DNA of 7,145 nt, from NCBI GenBank assembly GCA_030671465.1, contig DAOVIP010000092.1:1-7145 (forward strand). The letters run 5' to 3'. The notes below the pieces were generated by a model. That model was not told the DNA's origin. It was given only the letters and a program-made list of their open reading frames with translations, and did no database searches. This document shows, in pieces, positions 1-5,695 of the stretch (position 1 is its first letter; each line of letters starts with the position of its first letter). The DNA is from Candidatus Aminicenantota bacterium (GTDB lineage Bacteria; Acidobacteriota; Aminicenantia; UBA2199). A program made the translations under genes and the position numbers.

Positions 1-372
1 ATTATTGCCGGATTGATCCTGCTGGTGATTCAAAAAATAAAGGATATCGGAATTTTACTTTCCTATGGAGCCACTCCCAAAATAATCAAGCGAATATTTT
101 TCATCCAGGGCAGTATCATCGGGGTATTGGGTACCACCCTTGGGGTGGTCATCGGAGTGGTTTTTTGTTTTTTAGCCAATAAATTTGAACTAATTGGTGT
201 CCCGGCCGGAATGGAAGAAATTTATCAATTGAGTTATATACCCTTTAACATTTCTTTGTTTGATCTATCAGCGGTTATTCTGGCTTCTCTGTTGATCAGT
301 TTTGTGGCCACCCTGATCCCATCAAAAAAGGCTGCTTCTGTGAATGTAGTGGAGGCGGTTAAGAATGAATAG
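1..372 (+). CDS. Lipoprotein-releasing ABC transporter permease, LolC/LolE family (C-terminal fragment)
   Basis: This is the last 123 residues of an FtsX/MacB-type permease whose 5' part lies outside the window; frame 1 is open from base 1. LolC/E proteins are the inner-membrane subunits that pull mature lipoproteins from the inner membrane and pass them to LolA. Visible family marks, numbered from base 1, are the cytoplasmic coupling segment KIKDIGILLSYGATP (residues 13-26 region), followed by the IQGSIIGVLGTTLG helix (about 36-60), a periplasmic stretch ending in IYQLSYIPFNI, a last helix (about 88-107), and the terminal PSKKAASVNVVEAVKNE, which matches the usual 'P..rAa..dpveAlr.E' tail. 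Only the tail of the first helix is present. LolC and LolE cannot be told apart here, and a generic MacB/FtsX permease remains possible. The stop codon overlaps the next gene by 8 bp, which suggests one operon. Confidence 0.88.
   Translation: MIAGLILLVIQKIKDIGILLSYGATPKIIKRIFFIQGSIIGVLGTTLGVVIGVVFCFLANKFELIGVPAGMEEIYQLSYIPFNISLFDLSAVILASLLISFVATLIPSKKAASVNVVEAVKNE
351..355 (+). promoter_or_regulatory. Ribosome binding site of the DUF1343 gene, inside the permease gene
   Basis: GGAGG lies 9 nt before the ATG at 365 and within the last codons of the LolC/E reading frame. It supports the 365 start and suggests that the two genes are translated from the same mRNA. Confidence 0.75.
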
Positions 373-1534
373 CCCGGGACCGGTTCCGGGAATTGATATT
401 TTCAGTGATCAGGCGGCCACGGTTTTAAAAAACCGAAAAATTGCCCTGGTCACCGGCAGCTCCAATGTGGACTCCTCGGGGAGACCGGTCTATTTGCAGG
501 TCATGAAAATGGCAGGCCAACGACTGAAGGCGATCTGGTCACTTCAGCATGGCTTTTTCGTTGATCAGCAGGATAACATGATCTTCTCCCGGTCTTTTTT
601 CTGGGAGGAAATGGGGTGTAAAGTGTTGAGTTTATACGGGGATGAGTGCCTTCCCGCCCAGGATTCCCTGAAAGATATCGATGCCCTGCTGGTGGATGTT
701 TTTGATGTGGGAACCCGGGTCTATACTTTTTTGAATCATGTGGTCATGATCATGAAATATCTGTCCGGAAGGGCAATAGATCTGATTGTTCTGGACCGTC
801 CCAATCCCCTGAATGGAATCGATCATGAGGGGAATATTCTGGATGAAGGTTATTTCAGCCTGGTGGGCATGCTGCCGGTTCCCATGCGGCATGGCTTAAC
901 GGCCGGAGAATTTTTAAGCATGGCCTTGACCTATTATGATATTGATATGAATTTGGAAATCGTAAAAGTTCAGAAATGGCAGCGACAGGAATATTTTAAG
1001 GGAATATGGTCCTATCCCTCTCCCAACATGCCCTCATTGAATACGGCACTGGTTTACCCCGGAGCGGTAATCTTCGAAGCCACCAATCTTTCAGAGGGGA
1101 GGGGTACCACCAGGCCTTTTGAATTTGTCGGCAGTCCGTTTCTGGATAGCCTCAAACTGATTGATGCCCTGAAAGCTTTGAAATTAAACGGGGCTGTTTT
1201 TGTTCCGGTTTTTTTCAAGCCCGAGTTTTCCAAATATTCAGGCCAAGTGTGTCAGGGAATCCAGGTAATTCCCCAAAACCGGATTGAATTCAAAGGCTTT
1301 CAGGTGTATTATGAAATCCTCAGGTTGATCGTTGACCGGTATCCCCGTCAATTCAGTTGGAATCCACCGCCCTACGAATTCGAATACCAGCGTTTACCCA
1401 TCGATATGATCTGTGGGACTGATTTCATCAGAAGATCGCTGGAGGCGAATATGCCTTTTGAAGCCATCAAAGCGGGTATTGATTCCGGTATTCGGGATTA
1501 CCGGGACCAGGTAGCAAATTTTTTGCTGTATTAG
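365..1534 (+). CDS. DUF1343 / NamZ-like (GH171-type) protein
   Basis: The 389-residue product has the signature blocks of DUF1343. This family includes Bacillus subtilis NamZ (YbbC), an exo-beta-N-acetylmuramidase that removes terminal MurNAc from peptidoglycan fragments. Visible blocks are a Rossmann-like start (KIALVTGSSNVDSSG, about 25-39), VLDRPNPLNG (142-151), PVPMRHGLTAGE (171-182), SPNMPSLNTALVYPG (219-233), TNLSEGRGTTRPFE (240-253) and FSKYSGQVCQGIQV (288-301). The C-terminal half follows the family closely. Two usually conserved spots differ: the 'PEHG' motif reads LQHG (Gln61), and 'D(I/L)QDVG' reads DVFDVG (Phe113). There is no signal peptide or lipobox, so a cytoplasmic location is inferred, unlike secreted NamZ. 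The start at 365 overlaps the permease gene and has a good ribosome binding site. Family membership is secure; retention of muramidase activity is uncertain. Confidence 0.9.
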   Translation: MNSPGPVPGIDIFSDQAATVLKNRKIALVTGSSNVDSSGRPVYLQVMKMAGQRLKAIWSLQHGFFVDQQDNMIFSRSFFWEEMGCKVLSLYGDECLPAQDSLKDIDALLVDVFDVGTRVYTFLNHVVMIMKYLSGRAIDLIVLDRPNPLNGIDHEGNILDEGYFSLVGMLPVPMRHGLTAGEFLSMALTYYDIDMNLEIVKVQKWQRQEYFKGIWSYPSPNMPSLNTALVYPGAVIFEATNLSEGRGTTRPFEFVGSPFLDSLKLIDALKALKLNGAVFVPVFFKPEFSKYSGQVCQGIQVIPQNRIEFKGFQVYYEILRLIVDRYPRQFSWNPPPYEFEYQRLPIDMICGTDFIRRSLEANMPFEAIKAGIDSGIRDYRDQVANFLLY

Positions 1535-1565
1535 AGGTCGGAACCGATGATCAAGGCTTTTGCTA

Positions 1566-1594
1566 TTGAAATAAGGGCATGATTTATATACAAT
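1566..1594 (+). promoter_or_regulatory. Predicted sigma70-type promoter upstream of the 843-residue protein gene
   Basis: TTGAAA (1566-1571) and TACAAT (1589-1594) are separated by 17 bp. Each hexamer matches the sigma70 consensus at 5 of 6 positions. Transcription would begin near 1601 and leave a leader of about 36 nt before the ATG at 1637. The site is in the 102-bp gap after the DUF1343 gene, so gene 3 could be transcribed on its own as well as by read-through from the lol operon. Confidence 0.55.
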
Positions 1595-1636
1595 ACCAGT
1601 CTGATCAGAAGGAGACAGGGTTTTAGGACCGGAACC

Positions 1637-4168
1637 ATGCTCAGGGAATATTCAGTTGAAGTCTGTAATCAATTGATGGAGAAGTTTCGACATCTCCGCT
1701 TGGTCCGTCCCATGCGGATATCCCATTACGATGCGGGTACAGAAGTGGATTTTGATATTGTCGGGGTGGAGAAGCGGAATAAAGGTCGGGTTCGCTTTTT
1801 GGTGGAATCATTTGCAGGCGGGGGATTCGCCGGCCAGGTATACCGGGTCCGGGTAATTAGTCTGGATACCCCTGAGGGTCCCATCGGTTCCCTGAGACTG
1901 AAGGGAAGATATGCGTTGAAAATCCTCATCCCTGCCTCCGGTTTTGCCCGGTTCTTTCGCAATCTTTTGTACTGGATCGGGTTTCAGGGTTTTTTTCAGC
2001 ATCAGGTCAATCCCGAGGCCGTCCGGGCCGGTGCTCTCTGGCAGAAATTTTTTCGAAGGGGGGCCAAACTGCGCTTGGGTGATGAAAGTATGATCAATGA
2101 TGTTCAGGCCATCCTGGTGGACATGAATCTAGGCAGTTGCGGGGAGATCAGTAATTGGGTTGATGGCCGGACCTGGAAACTGGAGGTTGATGAATGTTTG
2201 GATGTATTGAAAAGGTTTTATCGCCGCCTCCCCGTGGACCGAAAAAAACTGGGATCGCCGGAGTACCGTGCCAAAAAAAAATTTATGACTGATTTTGTCC
2301 GGTTGCTTCATGATATGGGAGGGTATGAATTTGCCCGGCAATATGAATGGTGGACCGGTAAGAGTCAGCCCAATTGTTTGAAGCGCAATACCAGTCCCTA
2401 TGATCCTTCAACCGGGCTGGTCGCGGTTGATTTCAGGGCTGGTTTGGTGCTCTTGCCTTTTTTCCCCATGAGCCCGGTTGATATCAAATTGATTTTACAG
2501 GGGCTGTGGAGGGGAAGTCTGGTTCAGTTCGACCGGGGGGATATCAGGAAACTGGAAGGATTCATCAAAAGCCATCCGGATTCATTTGCTGATTGCCAGT
2601 CCCTGCTGGATGAACTGAAACGTTCGGAAGCAATTTACCGGAACTCTGTTCCCGATATCACCCGCCATCATTTTAGGTTGCTATACAGCCGCAAGCTGTG
2701 GTCAACCATTTTTTCCAGTGCCATTACCGGCTGGCGTATCCGGTATTTGATTGATGGGGAATATGAACAGAAACTTCGCGACAGCAGATACAGAGCCATT
2801 GGATTTTTCATGCTGGGATTGATTCCCTTTCTGGGAAGTCTCATCAGAAAATGGATGGGAAATGGCGATTGGAAACAGCACTCTAAAAAACTGATCTCTA
2901 GCTGGAATTATCTCAAAAGGGGCCTCCGGGGGAAATGTATCGAAAAAACCATCAACTGGCACCGGAAAGGCCGAATACATGAATTCCGGGCCACTCGGAT
3001 TTCGGAATCACTGGGGAGATTCAGTTTTCATCTGGTTTTGTCGTTGTTGCCTGTCGGATTACATCGGTTTCTGTCGGACAGAGGGTTTGCACGGGAACGT
3101 CTGGCTTATTTTTTTGTTAGACCGGTTAAACTTTATTTCAACGAAAAGGTTCGGGAACAATGGCTGAAAAACATGATCATTGAGGGAGAAAAAAAGCAGA
3201 TCCTAAGTGAGAATGATGTCCGGGTTATCCATTCCCAGCTCAAGGAACCCTACATTCAAAAATATTTGAAAAGCCTGGCTGTCCATGTTTTTACCTTGCC
3301 CGTTACCCAGATTGTTTCGGTTCTGGTCAGCTGGATATATGTTAAAACCCATCCCGGTCTATCCGGAGCAGAAGCCATGGCCGCGGTGGCCACAATTTTG
3401 GTTTTGTTCCAGATCACCCCCATTTCACCCGGATCCCTGGTTAGGGGACTCTATGTGTTGTTTCTGGTCATAAAGGAACGAAATTTCAAAGACTATAATA
3501 TTGCCATTTTCTTAAGTTTTTTTAAATATATTGGTTATCTGGCTTTTCCGATTCAGATGACCTACCACTATCCTGAATTGGCCAGGTTTATGGCCGGCCA
3601 CTGGGCAACCGAAGCGGTCCATCATATTCCGGTTTTTGGTGAAAGAGGAGCTCTGCTGGAACACTGGGTTTTTAATTTATTCTACAACTGGCCCTTGACC
3701 ATCCGCCGTCGAATGAAGAAAATGGCCGAGATCAGGAAGAAGCAAAAATCCAGATACTGGCATACCGGCTTGATAGCCATAATTGGGGCGGTCATTTTCG
3801 GATTGGCTGATCATTTTTACCTGGTGTTGGCCGGGACCATGCCCGGATTTAAAGATTTCTGGTGGCTCATGTTTATTTTGCCTTTTATCTCCGGGATGAT
3901 CCTGACCAGGGGCTGTGGTGGTGTCAGGCTGTCAAAAAGGATTGTGTCCGCGGCAATATGCGGAATTCTTTTGGGTTTGTTTTATACCCTGATTTCTGTT
4001 TTTTTTGGCCAGGCTATCGAAATTTCCCCAGGTGAATGGATTACGGCCGGAACCTGGAGGGCATTCATTTTTTCAATTATGGCTGCTGTCGGAGCCCTGT
4101 ATTTTGAGTTGAGACTGCCGGATCCGGAGTTGAAATCAATGTCCGAAAGAATATCAGTTCAGTCTTGA
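1637..4168 (+). CDS. Unassigned protein: kinase-like N-terminal half joined to a polytopic membrane C-terminal half
   Basis: I do not recognise this 843-residue protein. Residues about 50-270 resemble the protein-kinase-like fold: a glycine-rich strand-loop FAGGGFAGQVYRV (59-71), a beta-3-like lysine in YALKIL (Lys95), an Asn in QPNCLKRN (Asn246), and a DFG-like Asp in GLVAVDFRAG (Asp265). The run after Asp265 recalls the UbiB/ABC1 kinase-like families. No HxD catalytic-loop motif is visible before Asn246, so it may be a pseudokinase or an atypical kinase. A hydrophobic stretch lies at about 386-402. Membrane helices follow at about 545-568, 577-595, 600-613, 620-641, 709-731, 739-757, 769-793 and 806-824. 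ITPISPGSLVRGLYV (593-607) weakly recalls the Pro-Gly signature of LPG-synthase/flippase-type membrane domains. ATG 1637 is the first usable start after an in-frame stop at 1580. AGGA at 1625-1628 is the likely ribosome binding site; a stronger AAGGAG (1609-1614) is 22 nt away. It overlaps the convergent mutase gene by 10 bp. Confidence 0.8.
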   Translation: MLREYSVEVCNQLMEKFRHLRLVRPMRISHYDAGTEVDFDIVGVEKRNKGRVRFLVESFAGGGFAGQVYRVRVISLDTPEGPIGSLRLKGRYALKILIPASGFARFFRNLLYWIGFQGFFQHQVNPEAVRAGALWQKFFRRGAKLRLGDESMINDVQAILVDMNLGSCGEISNWVDGRTWKLEVDECLDVLKRFYRRLPVDRKKLGSPEYRAKKKFMTDFVRLLHDMGGYEFARQYEWWTGKSQPNCLKRNTSPYDPSTGLVAVDFRAGLVLLPFFPMSPVDIKLILQGLWRGSLVQFDRGDIRKLEGFIKSHPDSFADCQSLLDELKRSEAIYRNSVPDITRHHFRLLYSRKLWSTIFSSAITGWRIRYLIDGEYEQKLRDSRYRAIGFFMLGLIPFLGSLIRKWMGNGDWKQHSKKLISSWNYLKRGLRGKCIEKTINWHRKGRIHEFRATRISESLGRFSFHLVLSLLPVGLHRFLSDRGFARERLAYFFVRPVKLYFNEKVREQWLKNMIIEGEKKQILSENDVRVIHSQLKEPYIQKYLKSLAVHVFTLPVTQIVSVLVSWIYVKTHPGLSGAEAMAAVATILVLFQITPISPGSLVRGLYVLFLVIKERNFKDYNIAIFLSFFKYIGYLAFPIQMTYHYPELARFMAGHWATEAVHHIPVFGERGALLEHWVFNLFYNWPLTIRRRMKKMAEIRKKQKSRYWHTGLIAIIGAVIFGLADHFYLVLAGTMPGFKDFWWLMFILPFISGMILTRGCGGVRLSKRIVSAAICGILLGLFYTLISVFFGQAIEISPGEWITAGTWRAFIFSIMAAVGALYFELRLPDPELKSMSERISVQS

Positions 4169-5538
4169 ATACTTTCAATATCGGCTTTGATGGAACGCAA
4201 CACCGGATCAACCGTATTTTGAATTTCAACCAAATGGTCCCGGCTGTCGGCTTCATATCGAACCACCAGTGCTGGCTGGGTATTGGATGCCCTGACCAGG
4301 GCCCATCCGTTAGGGAACTTGATCCTGGCCCCGTCAATGTCTATGACTTCATAATTCTTTTTGAAATGGGATACGATCCGGGCAACAATTTTGAATTTGG
4401 CTGGTTCGGTGGTATCAATTCGAATCTCCGGAGTATTGATTGCTTTAGGAATTTCCCGAATAATATCGGTGAATGATTTTTCCGAATGGCTGAGGATTTC
4501 CAAAAGCCTGGCCCCTGAATAAACAGCGTCATCGAAACCATACCAGCGATCATTAAAAAATATGTGGCCACTCATTTCGCCGGCAAAAATGGCATTTTCT
4601 TCCACTATTTTTTTCTTGATCAGTGAATGTCCGGTTTTCCACATGATCGGGATACCCCCATATTTCTGAATTTGCTGGTAGAGTACTTCCGATGCCTTGA
4701 CCTCGGATATGATTTTACTGCCGGGATTTTTGGCCAGAATATCCTTTGAAAAAATGATCATCATCTGGTCTCCCCAGAGAATGGTCCCTTCTTGATCCAC
4801 CACACCAATCCGGTCGGCATCACCATCAAATGCAATCCCCACATCCGCTTTCACCTCCTTGACCTTGGATATCAGGTCCTTGAGGTTTTCCGGTTTGGTG
4901 GGATCGGGATGATGATTGGGAAACCGGCCATCCACTTCGGAAAAAATATCAATCACTTCTACCCCCATTTTTTTATATAGAGGTATGGCGGTTAAACCAC
5001 CGGTTCCGTTTCCACAATCAACCACCACTTTTATTTTTTTGGGTAGTTGAATATCATTCAGTATGGTGGCGATATAGTCATCTATAATATTCATTTCGGT
5101 AATGGTTCCCGGGCGTTCGGCCGGAAATTTCCCCCTAGAGGCCAGATGGTAAATTTCTTTGATCTGATCGCCTGATTGGGCTTCTTTCCCCACCAGTGCT
5201 TTGAAGCCATTGTATTCCGGGGGATTATGGGAAGCAGTAACAATAATTCCACCACCGAGATTCATTTTGAAAACCGCATAATACATGACCGGTGTAGGCA
5301 CGAGTCCGATATCCAGCACATCCAGTCCGTATTTTGACAGGCCGGAAATGACCATGTTCTTTATGTGGATAGAGCTGGGCCTTCCATCCATGCCCACTGC
5401 AATCTTATTTTTACCTTCCCGGACATAAACAGTGGCAAAAGCAGATGTGATTTTATCCACCACCTCATCCTGAAGCTCGCTGTCGACTATTCCTCTGATA
5501 TCGTATTCTCTGAAGATGCTTTCCTCAATTTGACTCAT
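4159..5538 (-). CDS. Phosphomannomutase/phosphoglucomutase (alpha-D-phosphohexomutase family)
   Basis: This cytoplasmic enzyme of 459 residues interconverts hexose-6-phosphate and hexose-1-phosphate, supplying mannose-1-P or glucose-1-P for GDP-mannose or UDP/TDP-glucose and so for surface glycans. All four family sites are intact: the phosphoserine loop TASHNPPEYNGFK (101-113, Ser103), the Mg-binding loop DGDADR (238-243), the sugar-binding loop GEMSGH (320-325) and the C-terminal phosphate-binding loop RASNTQP (416-422). KTGH (301-304) and an N-terminal REYDIRG are also present. Length and the GEMSGH loop fit the dual-specificity PMM/PGM type (ManB/AlgC/CpsG) rather than phosphoglucosamine mutase GlmM. 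A TTG at 5553 would add MAGAF, but the AGGAG at 5544-5548 falls inside that extension, so ATG 5538 is preferred. The gene converges on the 843-residue protein gene and diverges from the phosphatase gene. Confidence 0.96.
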   Translation of the reverse strand: MSQIEESIFREYDIRGIVDSELQDEVVDKITSAFATVYVREGKNKIAVGMDGRPSSIHIKNMVISGLSKYGLDVLDIGLVPTPVMYYAVFKMNLGGGIIVTASHNPPEYNGFKALVGKEAQSGDQIKEIYHLASRGKFPAERPGTITEMNIIDDYIATILNDIQLPKKIKVVVDCGNGTGGLTAIPLYKKMGVEVIDIFSEVDGRFPNHHPDPTKPENLKDLISKVKEVKADVGIAFDGDADRIGVVDQEGTILWGDQMMIIFSKDILAKNPGSKIISEVKASEVLYQQIQKYGGIPIMWKTGHSLIKKKIVEENAIFAGEMSGHIFFNDRWYGFDDAVYSGARLLEILSHSEKSFTDIIREIPKAINTPEIRIDTTEPAKFKIVARIVSHFKKNYEVIDIDGARIKFPNGWALVRASNTQPALVVRYEADSRDHLVEIQNTVDPVLRSIKADIESIQD

Positions 5539-5543
5539 GAATG

Positions 5544-5548
5544 CTCCT
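5544..5548 (-). promoter_or_regulatory. Ribosome binding site that fixes the mutase start
   Basis: Read on the minus strand, AGGAG lies 5 nt before the ATG at 5538. It would sit inside the coding sequence if the upstream TTG (5553) were used, so it supports the shorter 459-residue form. Confidence 0.8.
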
Positions 5549-5561
5549 GCCAAACCAGGAG

Positions 5562-5590
5562 ATTATACATGATTGAACAGTTTTAGACAA
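5562..5590 (-). promoter_or_regulatory. Predicted sigma70-type promoter of the mutase gene
   Basis: On the minus strand TTGTCT (5590-5585) and a perfect TATAAT (5567-5562) are separated by 17 bp. Transcription would begin near 5555, giving a leader of about 17 nt that contains the AGGAG ribosome binding site. Hexamers and spacing are identical to those of the divergent phosphatase promoter. Confidence 0.7.
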
Positions 5591-5634
5591 ATAGGTGACG
5601 GTACTCTCCGCCCGATAACACTATTTCATCATCC

Positions 5635-5644
5635 GCTGATCAGC
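5635..5644. repeat. 10-bp perfect palindrome between divergent promoters
   Basis: GCTGATCAGC is a perfect dyad located about 15 bp upstream of the phosphatase -35 box and about 45 bp upstream of the mutase -35 box. The position would suit a dimeric regulator acting on one or both promoters. It occurs once and is short, so chance is a real alternative. No T-tract follows, and it has no loop, so it is not a terminator. Confidence 0.3.
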
Positions 5645-5659
5645 CAGCCGGGCCTGGTA

Positions 5660-5688
5660 TTGTCTTTTGCAGGCTTTAATATTATAAT
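5660..5688 (+). promoter_or_regulatory. Predicted sigma70-type promoter of the SpoIIE/PP2C phosphatase gene (probably leaderless)
   Basis: TTGTCT (5660-5665) and a perfect TATAAT (5683-5688) are separated by 17 bp. A usual 6-7 nt from the -10 box to the start site puts transcription initiation at 5695 or 5696, where 5696 is the A of the ATG. No Shine-Dalgarno sequence lies near the ATG, which fits a leaderless mRNA. Confidence 0.7.
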
Positions 5689-5695
5689 ATAGTAC

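Noticed and set aside
632..892. 86-codon minus-strand frame inside the DUF1343 gene
   Set aside because: Shadow of a well-supported gene; the His/Gln-rich composition is an artefact of the opposite strand.
1513..1527. AGCAAA-TTT-TTTGCT hairpin at the end of the DUF1343 gene as a terminator
   Set aside because: The stem is short and AT-rich, lies inside the coding sequence, and is not followed by a T-tract.
1538..1547. TCGG-AA-CCGA inverted repeat after the DUF1343 stop
   Set aside because: A 4-bp stem with a 2-nt loop is too small for a terminator or a convincing operator.
4118..4127. Palindrome CCGGATCCGG near the 3' end of the 843-residue protein gene
   Set aside because: It is explained by the codons for Pro-Asp-Pro, has no loop and no T-tract, and is likely chance.
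4077..4571. Open frames on both strands within the mutase gene (4077-4337 -, 4165-4476 +, 4341-4571 -)
   Set aside because: They lie in other frames of a gene whose product has all four catalytic motifs, and their translations look like no family and lack ribosome binding sites.
5539..5553. N-terminal extension of the mutase to a TTG start at 5553
   Set aside because: The AGGAG ribosome binding site lies within the extension and is 5 nt before ATG 5538; the extra MAGAF residues are not typical of the family.
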